In this document: in pieces, positions 21,318 to 31,760 of the stretch
How positions within the stretch are numbered: the first letter of the stretch is position 1
Layout: each line of letters begins with the position of its first letter
Source: Brachionus koreanus
Lineage: Eukaryota; Rotifera; Eurotatoria; Ploima; Brachionidae
Assembly: GCA_016987375.1 (NCBI GenBank)
Contig: PJRA01000323.1
Coordinates: 1,009,986 to 1,045,553, forward strand
Length of the DNA stretch: 35,568 bases
Direction: 5' to 3'
The notes under the pieces: model-generated
What the model saw: only the letters and a program-made list of their open reading frames with translations
What the model was told of the DNA's origin: nothing
Databases searched by the model: none
Program-made: the position numbers and the translations under genes

Positions 21318-23420
21318 TAGAAAAAATGATCAAGTTTTTTTTTTTATATTTTATTTTATCACTTTATAAATATTTATTTTATTCGTTTTAATTATTTTTG
21401 TTTAAAAATTTATTTTTTTTTCTTGTTTTTTTTTTTTATTATTGATATATAATAAAATTTTATGATTTTAGTTATATTGATTTATATGTGAGTTAATTAG
21501 TTGGGTTTTAGATAAATCATAGGTGATCTTCTAGTCGCTCAAAGCATTTATGTTTTATTCATAGACTAATTTAAATTCATTTTTGAATTTAAATTTAGGA
21601 ATTATGCAAATTTTTTTAAATCAAGGTTTAAGAAAACGCTATTGCGTTCTTTCGTTGTTGATCAGGATTAGTAGTAAATTATTAATTAATGAGCTAAATT
21701 TTAAATTCAAATTGGACTTTTTTTTCTATAGTCTTAAAAAAAAAATAATTAGATAAGCGATTGTTTGTTGTCATGGAAATTTTTCTAATAAACTTTTAAA
21801 ATTTTTGTTGTTGATAAGATAATTTTATATTGTGTCTGAAAAATAAAAATTTTAGATTAGCTAAAATGCTAATCAAAAAATTTCTAAGCATAATCTAGAA
21901 AAAAAATGTTTATTGCGAACAAAAATAAAAAATTTCAAAAATCCAGATTAATCTTCATTTTTTCATGTTTTCATGAAACTTTAGAAAAGAGAAAATTATA
22001 AAAAAATTTGAATTTTTTTTTCAAGGACTCTAATCAACATTTTTAAGTCCAAAGCAAATATTTAATTTCTCAAAAACGTTTGACAAAAGATAATCCCTAC
22101 ATTAAATTATGATTTAACTCTAATTTTTTCCTAATTTTGTTGTCTAGATAATTACTAATTAAATTAAATTAAATCTTGATTTACATAATAACAAATTTGG
22201 TCATGTTTTTTGATCGAATAGTCAAATGAAAATTTATTGAATTTATTTTTTTTATAATTGTAAAATATTGATTTTTGAACATGACTTTTAGATTGAATAA
22301 AAACTTATTTGATAAAAAAAATAATTAATCTGTTCGTTCTAAATTTGATCATAAAAAAATGTCTTTTCTTAAATGATCATTGAAAATGTATATTTGTCAC
22401 TCACTAGAAATTCTCACTAGATCATATTCACATAAATTATTTATATTTTTTATTAATCTCTTTAATAAAGTATTCATGTCAAGTTCAATTTTATATTTAT
22501 ATAGGTAAAAGATAATAAAAATGAAAAAATTAAGGAATTCAGATAGCAAAAATTTTGGTAAATACGCAATCAATGTGCATGCCTACCAAAATACTTTTGG
22601 CTGCATATAACTTTTAAGAAATTTGATAAACCTAGTGACATTAAATAATTGCAAATTCAATTGAAATTTTAATCTAGTATCTAAAATTTTTATTTATTAT
22701 TATTTTTTATCAATCAACAGGTTAGCGCCTATGTAATGAAAGATCGATCAACACTTTGTTTATTTAAATTTATATAATATACTTAAATTTTTTTTTTTTT
22801 TTCTAAAATTATTTATTAAAGAAAAACATTGAAGTATTTGAATTAAATTTTTTCAAGTATTTTTTAAGTTAAAAACTGTACTTTTACAAAAGTAAACAGA
22901 TTGGAAAGTCTCTTACTAATGAAATACTAAAAGCAAGAATTAAGATTTTGATCAATCTAAAAATCCAGGAGACTTATTTGATCCATCACTTTTATATAAT
23001 TTTCACAAATGACAGGTTTTTTTCTCTTTGACTTTTTTTTAATAACAATTTGAATTAAATAAGCCCAAACAGCAAAAAGATTTGTTTATTAAAAATCAAA
23101 AAAAGACAAAATTCAATATGCATAATTTTTTAGAATAAAAAATTTCTATAACTTTCTGATCATTGATTGATTCTCATGATTCTCTTTAGTCATGATAGAA
23201 ATGACTGCGCTGTTGCTTTCCAAATAGGGAACAATTTTAAGCCGAATAGTACATTGATACCAGATTACATCTACTTGCAATGTTTCGGTATCTCTTTTTA
23301 TGAAATGGATTAAGGGATAAGGTTACATTGGTGAAGATATAAATGGTGAATAAATTAAATTTTAACTTTTTTCCTTCTTCTACATATTTATAATTTTGTA
23401 CTCAATCTTTTCGTAAAAAT
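21318..23420. other. AT-rich intergenic DNA after the second FoxA gene
   Basis: No gene or clear repeat is recognised. An octamer ATGCAAAT is present at 21604-21611, but a single copy is expected by chance in this composition. Confidence 0.45.
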
Positions 23421-23429
23421 TGGGTTTAA

Positions 23430-23515
23430 ACGAAGGCGTAAGCCATTCGGACACACCTGGTGACCACCCACCCCCTAAATTATATTTTTAATAAATAAAA
23501 ATAATAATAAATGGT
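23430..23515 (+). repeat. Possible retroelement 3' end with AATAATA tail
   Basis: A GC-richer word series (GGCGTAAGCCATTCGGACAC, ACCACCCACCCCCT) runs directly into TTTTTAATAAATAAAAATAATAATAA. This is how the 3' end of a non-LTR retrotransposon or SINE with a simple-repeat tail looks. Other short (TAA)n-ended patches are at 19060-19075 and 23885-23899. No coding part remains here. Confidence 0.35.
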
Positions 23516-23864
23516 GAAGATTTAATTACATAAAATAGTCAAGAAGGATAAAAAGCGGAAATTTTTATTGAACATTATCAGATTAATTAATATTTAATTT
23601 TCGTTGTATAAAAGCTTCATTTCAATCAATTATTTATTATTAAATTAGAATAAAACGTGATAAATTAAAACGTAATTGACATTAATTGCAAAAGAATATA
23701 AAATTTTTTTATTTTGTTCCAAATTAACTATTTTAATTATTAAAATATAATATATAAGCGTTTCGGGTGAGAAAAGAAAAATCCTAGAACTGCTACTCAA
23801 ATCATATTAAAATAGATTTTATTTAACTATATTTAATTTTTTATTTTTTATTTTAACATCGCCC

Positions 23865-23899
23865 ATGAGGTGTTTTCTGAATAATAATAATAATAATAT
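23865..23899 (+). repeat. Possible LINE 3' tail, (TAA)n
   Basis: CATCGCCCATGAGGTGTTTT followed by CTGAATAATAATAATAATAA, a layout typical of 5'-truncated CR1/RTE-like LINE ends. It is too short to assign. Confidence 0.35.
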
Positions 23900-24171
23900 A
23901 AGCGTTTAGAATATTCAATCATTTGATGGATTTCCTATTTATATTTTTCAAAAATATTGAGATATCTTGTCACATTTTTATTATTTTTTGGGAACAAATT
24001 TAAGGATAAAAATCAAACAAATTTTTTTAAAATTATAAACGATAAAAGCTTAATGTATTTTAATAATTTTTATCGATTTTGTTTTTTGATTTTAAAATGA
24101 TATAAGAAATAATTAATCAATGAACTGGATTACTATTTGATAATCTAAAGATTTTTCATTAGTTATATATT

Positions 24172-24179
24172 CGCAAAAC
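24172..24179. repeat. Left 8-bp target duplication of hAT MITE
   Basis: CGCAAAAC, exactly repeated at 24432-24439. Confidence 0.9.
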
Positions 24180-24431
24180 CAGAGTTGTTCAAAAGTCATT
24201 GTGTCAAAGTCAAAATTTTTTTTTAAATTTTTTTTTTCAAAAAAAGTCTTTTGACTTGACTTTAAATTTTTTGGAAGTCAAGTCAAAAGACTTTTTAAAT
24301 CAAAATCTCAACTTAAATAAAAATGTAATTAATACTGACTTTTTTTTGATAAAAAAAATTTAAAGTCAAGTCACTGACTTGACTTTGAAAAGACTTAAAA
24401 AGACTTTTTTTTTGGCTTTTGCACAAGTCTG
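24180..24431. mobile_element. 252-bp hAT-type MITE
   Basis: The left end CAGAGTTGTTCAAAAGTC pairs with the complement of the right end, CAGACTTGTGCAAAAGCC. A perfect 8-bp duplication flanks it, the hallmark of the hAT superfamily. The inside is structured: a perfect 22-bp hairpin (24241-24262 with 24275-24296, 12-nt loop) and a second palindrome AAAGTCAAGTCA-c-TGACTTGACTTT (24362-24386). Repeated AAGTCAAGTCA words are probably subterminal transposase-binding sites. There is no coding capacity. The same terminal sequence occurs beside a hAT transposase fragment at 35128, which suggests the source family. Confidence 0.92.
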
Positions 24432-24439
24432 CGCAAAAC
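24432..24439. repeat. Right 8-bp target duplication of hAT MITE
   Basis: CGCAAAAC, matching 24172-24179. Confidence 0.9.
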
Positions 24440-25089
24440 CAATCCTTCTCTATTTCAAAAAATAATATTTACTACATTTTTAGCTTGGGTTTTTTAAGAA
24501 ATTGTTTGGTGTAATGGTTTAGGAACAGAACCTAAGTCATTGGCACATAAAAATTATACTAACAAAATATTTTAAAAAAATACTGACAATTTATATTTTT
24601 TTACTGGAAGTTTAATTAATCGTCTTTATGATTCAATCCAAATATTCAAACTACAGAACAATATAAGATCTTAGAAGAACTCCAATCTAACTTGGTGCGA
24701 AAAAGAGTAAGGAGTCCAAGATTTGATTTTTTTACAAGCAGAGTTGTTGTCAATTGCACAAAGAAATTATGATTGCAATCAGTCTAAACAGCTTTAAAGG
24801 GAAGATTGACGTTTGAATGGCGAAGAACAGTCAACCGACTTATAGCTCTTTAAAAGTTTGATTAGAGTAGCTTCAAGTTGCAGAAATAACTATTTCATAT
24901 ACTACTAATATATTCCAGTTCATTTATAGTCCATTTAAAAGACTTGTTGATTAGGAATGTTTAAAAATCCTGTAAAAATATTTAAGGCATAAGATCCAAA
25001 ATAAAACTAAATTTTCATTCTAAATTAGAGCATTTAATGTGGTATCTCTTATTTGCTACTAAAATGTGACTCAAATTTTGATTACAGAC

Positions 25090-25127
25090 CAGAGTTGAAT
25101 GAAAGTCACAAGTCTGACTTTGACTTG
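25090..25127 (+). mobile_element. Solo hAT-family terminus
   Basis: CAGAGTTGAATGAAAGTCAC followed by AAGTCTGACTTTGACTTG resembles the outer 38 bp of the MITE at 24180 and carries the same subterminal GACTTG words. I found no partner end or target duplication, so it is a truncated copy or internal rearrangement. Confidence 0.55.
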
Positions 25128-25866
25128 TTAAAAAGTATTTAAAAAATTAAAAAGTAATTGTAATGGATTGTTTTTTAATACTGTTTTTAATCTCATGCTG
25201 GTTGACCTACTGCTTTATTAACTATTTCATTTATTAGTAAAATTATTTTTTGTTAAAATAAACCCAAACAATAGAAATTTAAAATCATAAAGTTTAATAA
25301 AAATAGATGAGATCCTAGACTATATTTAATCCTTACATATTTATTGTTAATGGGTCAAATTTTGATCTTTAAATTTAAATTTAAATCTTTAAATCAGTTT
25401 GGCTACTATTGGGCTAAGGAAAAATTGCCAAAACCAATATAAGATCGGATCCAAAGCTAAAATATACAGAAAACTTTAAAGATGTCATCAAAAATGACTT
25501 ATTAAAGAAAATAAAAGGCTTTAAAGAGAGTTGATGATTTCAAGTTAAAGAAAATATTAAAACCAATGTCGATAAATAAAGTGATTTAATATTAAAAACC
25601 AATTTAGCTTGTATTTCAAAGTCTTTACCAAAGCTTGTTTTCCAATGTATGAACAAAGTAGAGATTACGAACAATAAGAGAATTTTTAAAGCTCAATATT
25701 GTTTAATTAAGAATAATAAACAAGAATGTATGAAAAAAAAGACTAAAATCACATTCAGTACAAAATTTCTTCCTTCTTTATTGGAAAATTCTCAATTATC
25801 TTTTTCAAAAAAAATATCAAAAAGAAATATTAAATTTGAAGTAATAATAAAAGAATTTTATTTAAA

Positions 25867-26012
25867 ATTGAAATATCTTGAACTTTAAAATTTAATTGTT
25901 ATTAATTTGATTAATTAATTATCAATTTCGAATATTTTCCTTATTCAACTCCTAATTATTATAACCTCAATGAATTTTAGGATCTAATTCTGGACGTTTT
26001 TTATATGGGCTT
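25867..26012 (+). repeat. Direct repeat I, copy 1
   Basis: About 146 bp from ATTGAAATATCTTGAAC to TATATGGGC, nearly identical to 26408-26554. It is directly followed by poly-T and (ATTT)n, which may be the tail of a separate minus-strand insertion. Confidence 0.85.
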
Positions 26013-26407
26013 TTTTTTTATTTATTTATTTATTAAATGTGAACAAAAGTTAAAAAAGACAATCGTCTATCTGGTATTTTTTTACCAGTTAACTTTTTAA
26101 GTTAAGGGCTCCATAATAATTTTATCATGGAACCCACTATAAAAAAAAAAATAAAAAATAAAAAGAAAATGTATAAACATAATTACAAATAATTACTAAT
26201 ATAAAAGTAAGAATATTTATTAATTTAAATAAGAATTAGAAATAAAAAAATTTAATTATAAATCTAAATCTTTCATTAATTGATAAAAATTTAGTTATCA
26301 TTGTGTTCTAATTTTCATATAAAAAATTTTTTAAAGAGAAAATATTTATATTCGATTTAAATTGTTTTAGGAAAAAACTATTAAAATATCTTGAAATCCT
26401 GGAATCT

Positions 26408-26554
26408 ATTGAAATATCTTGAACTTTAAAATTTAATTGTTATTAATTTGATTAATTAATTATCAATTTCGGATATTTTCCTTATTCAACTCCTAATTAT
26501 TATAACCTCAATGATTTTTAGGATTTAATTCTGGAAGCTTTTAATATGGGCTTT
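26408..26554 (+). repeat. Direct repeat I, copy 2
   Basis: The second copy of the 146-bp repeat, with a handful of substitutions. The DNA immediately downstream includes the reverse-transcriptase relic, so the repeat may be part of a LINE. Confidence 0.85.
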
Positions 26555-26689
26555 AATTTTGCAAGAAGCTGTCATCAAAACGGGACTATTAAAATCAAGA
26601 TGACTAATAAAAAGACTTTGGAAGACAATTATCGATCTTAATAAAAACTATGCTTGATAAAATTGCTAAACAGTTCAACAATTAAATCG

Positions 26690-26935
26690 CGATGAAAATC
26701 CAATTCTTGAATCAAATAATATGTTCAATCAAAGTATGATTTTTAAAAAACCTAGAATGAATCGGAAAAGTGCAACGGATTCAAATGGTCTATCTCCAAG
26801 ACTTTTGAAATCTTCAAGTCTTGACATTGTCGATATAATTTTTGAACTGTTTAGAAGCTTTATCTAGCATAGTCTTGCAAATATCTGGACGACCTGCTTA
26901 TCGCACATCCACATAAGAAAAGCCTTCAAATTCTT
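26690..26935 (+). pseudogene. Possible non-LTR reverse transcriptase relic
   Basis: One plus-strand frame reads SATDSNGLSPRLLKSSSLDI then IFELFRSFI, a stop at 26865-26867, and continues SLANIWTTCLSHIHIRKA. This resembles the start of the LINE reverse-transcriptase domain (K-A-x-G-P-D-G-I-x-x-x-L-L-K ... W-K-x-A-x-x-x-P-I-x-K). The resemblance is partial, the frame is broken, and no YxDD catalytic box was found. It could be a coincidental AT-rich frame. Confidence 0.45.
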
Positions 26936-26939
26936 AACA

Positions 26940-27328
26940 ATGTACTAAGGACTAGAGTAAAATTAGCAGGTTGGGTGTTAGATTAAAAAGAAGTTTTCGA
27001 AAATTATTAAATTTGTTTAACCAAAAACAAAGAAAAAATGTAACATGAAGCAAAAAAATTTTTAAATGTCAAGCAAATGCAAGTCCGCTTATTTAAATCA
27101 AAGAAAAAGAGCATTGGCACCTAAAATTAAACGTAGAATATTTTGAATTTTAATTATATATAAAAAAAATAATATTAAAAAATTTTTCACATAAACATTT
27201 TTTTTTATTCTAAATTTTTTTAAATAAATTAATTTGATAAATAATCATTTTTAATGCAGATCTTAATCATAATTGAAATAAAAAAAATCATTCAACATTT
27301 AATTATATTTAACTAAAGAATTAAAAAT
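26940..27328. other. AT-rich spacer, 3' flank of SURF1
   Basis: No gene seen. On the minus strand an AATAAA (complement at 27204-27209) lies about 120 nt past the SURF1 stop and could be its poly(A) signal. Confidence 0.4.
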
Positions 27329-28165
27329 TCATGGCAAAATTTTTGAAAAAATTTTAAGCCAAATTAAAAGAGAAGTTAAAGACAGACCAAACCAAGTAAA
27401 AATGTAATTTAAATGATCATTTTTGAGATCAACTTGGGTTTGTGTGGGAATAGGTTCTGATGGCAATCCAAATGGCCTAACTTGGTCCAAAAATATTGGT
27501 TCTGTTCCCAACTCTTCAGACAATTCCCTAATATTCCTGATATGCCATTCATTTGGTGGTTTGTTCAGATGAGATAGTCGGCATTTGGGCTCATCGGATC
27601 TCAAAAAACCAGCCAATTCGACTTGATCATTAATGCGAAATTTTGAGCGCACCGACTCTGAAAAGTCTGTGTAGGGAATAAAGCCTCTATTGATTAAAAT
27701 AATCATGTTTTTATCCTCACTCAGAACAAACGGAGTAATTAAGTAGCCTCCTGGAAGTTTATTTTCTAATGTGACATCAAAACGAGTGGTTAACAAAGCT
27801 TCTTTTGAGTTCAAAAAGTGTCCTTTAACTCTGAAAGGTCTGTATTCATTTTCTTTAATAAAAGTTTCCAAGTCTTGTATTTTTATTGGCAAATTAACTG
27901 GATCAATATTCATACGCTCTTCTAGGGACTTGATTAAGTTTATTTTTTCATTTCTTCTCTTTATTTGCCAAACGCCCAAACCAAATGTCGTTACAGGTAT
28001 ACTCAAAAACAGATATGAAAAAAAATTTTGCCCAGTTTGCTCATTTTTTTGATCGGATTTAGGATTTTTGTGATTTAAATTTGATCTGCTTGATTTACTT
28101 GAAGAGCTCAGTTTACAAACTTGTCGCCAATATTTTAAATCCAATAATCTGTGAGTTTTATCCAT
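27329..28165 (-). CDS. SURF1: SURF1, cytochrome c oxidase assembly factor
   Basis: Inner mitochondrial membrane protein that helps early assembly of respiratory complex IV. It has 278 residues, intronless here. N-terminal residues 1-47 are rich in Ser, Lys and Arg with few acidic residues, fitting a mitochondrial targeting peptide. Transmembrane helix 1 is at about 48-67 and ends in the family motif GLGVWQIKRR. The intermembrane domain carries the conserved words EYRPFRVKGHF (107-117), GGYLITPF (139-146), ILINRGFIP (156-164) and NEWHIRN (205-211). Helix 2 follows HLNYIFTWFGLSL at 251-263. This is the standard SURF1/Shy1 two-helix layout, slightly shorter than the human protein of about 300 residues. 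The start is the first ATG; upstream DNA is A/T-rich non-coding. Vertebrate SURF1 is split by introns, so the lack of introns could reflect intron loss. Confidence 0.97.
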   Translation of the reverse strand: MDKTHRLLDLKYWRQVCKLSSSSKSSRSNLNHKNPKSDQKNEQTGQNFFSYLFLSIPVTTFGLGVWQIKRRNEKINLIKSLEERMNIDPVNLPIKIQDLETFIKENEYRPFRVKGHFLNSKEALLTTRFDVTLENKLPGGYLITPFVLSEDKNMIILINRGFIPYTDFSESVRSKFRINDQVELAGFLRSDEPKCRLSHLNKPPNEWHIRNIRELSEELGTEPIFLDQVRPFGLPSEPIPTQTQVDLKNDHLNYIFTWFGLSLTSLLIWLKIFSKILP

Positions 28166-29830
28166 TTTTATTTGAATACAAAGAAAATATTTAGAAATTT
28201 TAAAAATAAATTTTTTTTTCTAAATATTTAATTAATAAATCAACTTTTTCTTTAATTAATATTACCAATTCTAAAATAATAATTATTATTTTGTTTATTT
28301 CATTTTGTAAATGTCTAATGATTCTACATTGATTTAAAGTTATAAATTTTATATTAAATAGTATCAAATTCAACTTTAAAAAATTTTTGTTTTATTTTTA
28401 CTAGAATATGTATACTGATAATATTTTCATAACAACGAACTCAATCTAAAAAATGGAAAAAGTCTTAGAGAAGTGTAAAAACTTTCCAATTGAATCAAAA
28501 ATCAAATAAATTTAATTCAAAAAACTTAAATAATGCGGAAAAATGGATCAAATCAAGATAAAAAACGACTATATTTATGTGGCGAAAAAAATGAATGGGT
28601 ACACAAATTACAATATCCGAGTGTCTGGGAAGATGAAAAGTGCAGATAAGATCGATTTTTAAAATAAATGTATATTAATCCATTTTTTTTTAAATTTTTT
28701 TTATAGAATTTATTTCAAAAGTGTTTGTAAACTAGCATTCAAAATTAAATTTAAAAATAAAACTCAAATAAAAAAAATATTATATTTTTTAAAATGTAAA
28801 GAATATTACATTAAAATTATTCAAATTTTTATCAAATATTTATTTTAACATCTTAAAGATAAAGTCTTTGAATTTTAATTATATTTTCGATTGATAAACA
28901 ACTTTTCCAAGATTCATCCTTTTTCATCGGCAAGTTTGGCGTAACTATTGAAATTAAAAAAAATTAAATCGGTCAAAAATATTATTTGTATTCATTTTTT
29001 ATTCATTCAAAAAATATGTTCATAAAAATATGTTAATTCAATTAAAAATAAAATTTAATAAAATTTTATATCTGTTCAAAAATGGTAACAAGAATTGCTA
29101 CATTGAAGATTTTGATTTTGTTGAAAAAGGCCTTCAATAAAATTTTTAAAACAAATAATTATACTATTTGATTAAAAAATTAAAGTAAAGAAAAAAATTA
29201 CTTATGAGATTTTGATTTTTATTTCAAAAAATTTCATAAATTATAGTCTTTCTTGAATATTATTTAACTAATGAGGACTACATCTAGATTAATGATGGTA
29301 GAGTGATGACATATGATTTAATAATGATTTAATAATAACTGAGTCGGTTTTCAATCCAAATCAATTAAATATTAATCTATTTGCTTAATTTATATTCAAA
29401 ATTTAAACAAACAAAATCTTATAGTCATTAAAGACGTTGAAATTTATTAATTAGAGGTAGATATTAACTTTTCTCATAAATCATCTTTTATCTTTTAAAG
29501 AATAAAAATTCTTTTCAAATTTTTTTGATTGATGAGCTTTACCAGGCCTTCTTGTTCAATCTATAACAAATCTTTTCATTAAGAAAAAATTAGAAACAGC
29601 AGCAGAAAAATTCAAAAAATATCTGGCATCATTATTGAGAGTTTTTATTTAAATATTTTTCTAAAATTTCAAAAATCTCTCAACTTTGTTAAATAGTCTA
29701 TAATTATTAGATATGATTTGACTAAGTTCATCATCTATAATTATTTGATTTGACTTATTAAATAGTTTAGTTAATGATTAACATGGCAGAGTTTTGGCAA
29801 GACAAAAATTTAGATTACACAACGATTGTA
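28166..29830. other. AT-rich spacer upstream of SURF1
   Basis: Contains two very short plus-strand ORFs (28453-28509 and 28533-28649). On the minus strand a good acceptor (T-rich tract then CAATAG) precedes a nine-codon frame YAKLADEKG and stop near 28924-28954, which could be the last exon of an unseen gene. None is strong enough to call as a gene. Confidence 0.35.
28533..28649 (+). CDS. Small unassigned ORF, 38 residues
   Basis: A short frame whose peptide (RLYLCGEKNEWVHKLQYPSV then WEDEKCR) has two Trp, two Cys and little A/T-driven Lys/Asn/Phe/Ile bias, unlike nearby translated DNA. An in-frame stop lies just upstream (28527-28529), so any longer protein would need splicing. I do not recognise it. 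It could be a remnant exon or chance. Confidence 0.25.
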   Translation: MRKNGSNQDKKRLYLCGEKNEWVHKLQYPSVWEDEKCR

Positions 29831-29831
29831 T

Positions 29832-30016
29832 TAGTTGATTCATTTTGCTAAACAAATTTTAAAATTAAGGCAAGTCCAATATTGGACTTTTGTTTTTTGC
29901 TCTAAAATTTACCATTGTACAAATCTTTTAAGATTTATTTTTTGTTAGAAAAAATTGAAAAAAACTAGTTTTATATTTTTTGGTGCAATGCTCGATTACC
30001 AAATTTTTCTATTATT
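29832..30016 (+). repeat. Direct repeat II, copy 1
   Basis: About 185 bp. The inner 125 bp (from GGACTTTTGTTTTTTGCTC to the ATTACCAAA word) differ from copy 2 by essentially one single-base indel. Confidence 0.88.
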
Positions 30017-30629
30017 ATTATTTATTTAAAGTCTAAGTCCCATGGACAAATTGAAGTATGATATATAAAAAAAAAATTATAATCAAATAAAAGTTCTTTT
30101 TAAAATTATTAATTTAACTCGATGATTTTATACCATGGAGAAAGACTTAGTAGAAAGATATATTAAAGTAAGACACTTATATATAAATATCTATCTTTAG
30201 CAGATCATTTAATAGATAAAAAAATTATAGTAGGTTACGCTTAATTCCATATTTAATTTGATTTGGGAAACAATAAACTTCACTGAATCAACTAGACCAC
30301 GATTTTTTTCATAAAAATAAATGATCAATTATTGCTTGAGAAGTCTTCGAACTATAATCCAAAACATCAATATGAGTCTTTTTCTCCACATTATTAAGTT
30401 GTTTGAAAAAGGAGGTTTTTTTCTGATCAAACTTTTCATAATTTCCGCGAAGGAAGGTCAAGATATTCCAGCATACTGAACTGTTCTTTACTTGCTTTAA
30501 AAAGAATATCTTGTGTTCTGTGTATAGTTGTTAAATCATCTCTAACTGTAAGGTTTCTGACAAAGGTATGATTCTGGAAAATTTCTTGATTCCTAGTCCT
30601 CTTTTAATTAATAAATTTTGTCTTATGTC
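30017..30629. other. Interval between direct repeats II
   Basis: About 610 bp without an ORF. If the repeats were terminal repeats of an element this would be its interior, but no transposon protein or primer-binding-like site was recognised. Confidence 0.35.
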
Positions 30630-30819
30630 TAGTTCATTTAGCTTGCTAAACCAATTTTAAAATTAAATTAAAAAAGCAAGTTCAACTTTGGACTTTTGTT
30701 TTTTGCTCTAAAATTTACCATTGTACAAATCTTTTAAGATTTATTTTTTGTTAGAAAAAATTGAAAAAAACTAGTTTTATATTTTTTGGTGCATGCTCGA
30801 TTACCAAATTTTTCCATTA
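30630..30819 (+). repeat. Direct repeat II, copy 2
   Basis: Second copy, about 190 bp, in the same orientation. The near-identity suggests a recent duplication or insertion. Confidence 0.88.
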
Positions 30820-31324
30820 GTTAGTTAATCAAATAATCCTTGTTGAGAATTGAATTGATTAGATAATTTTTGCACTCCTGAAATCTTTCAACTATCTGGC
30901 GAATACAAAATATTTGTTTTCTTGTATTTGCACTAGTTATTTTTTTTAATATATATTCAATTATAGGCTGCTTTAATAAATTTTTTATAAATTTTTTTTT
31001 TTCATTTAAAAACGCTTTTTTCTCCTGCTGCTATTTAAACAAATTATTTTTATTAAGCTGCTTTATGTGTTTGATTATTTAAAAAAACTTCAGCCACTAT
31101 AGGCCAAGCTTAAGTAAAAAAATGACCTGACTTAATTACAATAAAGGCTTTTGATTGAAATTTATTAAACCCTTTAAAATAAAGACTTGCTGAATAATAA
31201 GAGTTAAAAAGCAAATGTTGAATTAAATATTGAAGGAGGTCAAAAATTGAGTGCTTTTTTAATTTCAATGTAAATAAAGCAATAATTAGCTAATCTTCAA
31301 AATAAAACCATTATGCTATTAATT

Positions 31325-31760
31325 CTTAAGTCATTTATCAGCGAATAGTTTGATTCCTCTTCTATATCATTGACGGCTTTTGCAGCCAAAAAACTTACCA
31401 AACCCTTCTTCAATTTGATCTTGGCTAGTGAAATGCCTTCTTTGAGGAAAAAGATGATAATCAGAAGGAGAAAGATCTAGGCTTTATCTTGGATGAGGAA
31501 GAGGTTCGATTCCTTCAATCATTTCTGCTTTTTTTTCATTGTTCTTTTACTTGTTTGTGGCCTAGCATTATTTGAAAAAAAACCTAGCTTTCGGTTGATC
31601 TAAGAAAGTTAAAATAAATCCACTTCTCATCACAAGTAATGATCTGTGTGAAAAACGGTTCATCAAGAAAATTTTTTTAAAAGTAGTTTCCAATAAATTT
31701 CAATTCTCTTTTAAAAATTGAAATCTTACAAATCGAGAAAATATCACTTGTGTTTTCTAT
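31325..31760 (-). pseudogene. Mariner-family transposase relic (copy 2)
   Basis: The minus strand reads LDLSPSDYHLF, which includes the third catalytic Asp block (PSDYHLF), then RRHFTSQDQIEEGF and RRGIKLFADK, with in-frame stops. At the DNA level it is similar to the C-terminal half of the relic in BBOF1 intron 8. The middle part is missing: sequence matching 3000 joins that matching 3210 through a deletion. Near 31675-31700 it retains the uninterrupted site where copy 1 received its MITE. Confidence 0.8.

Noticed and set aside
7998..21609. TTATGCAA word shared by several islands (7998, 9936, 17371, 21602)
   Set aside because: Base composition predicts about this many copies by chance in the window, so no shared-regulator claim is made.
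25649..25888. 79-codon Lys-rich ORF
   Set aside because: Typical of AT-rich random frames, with no motif. It runs into a non-coding direct repeat.
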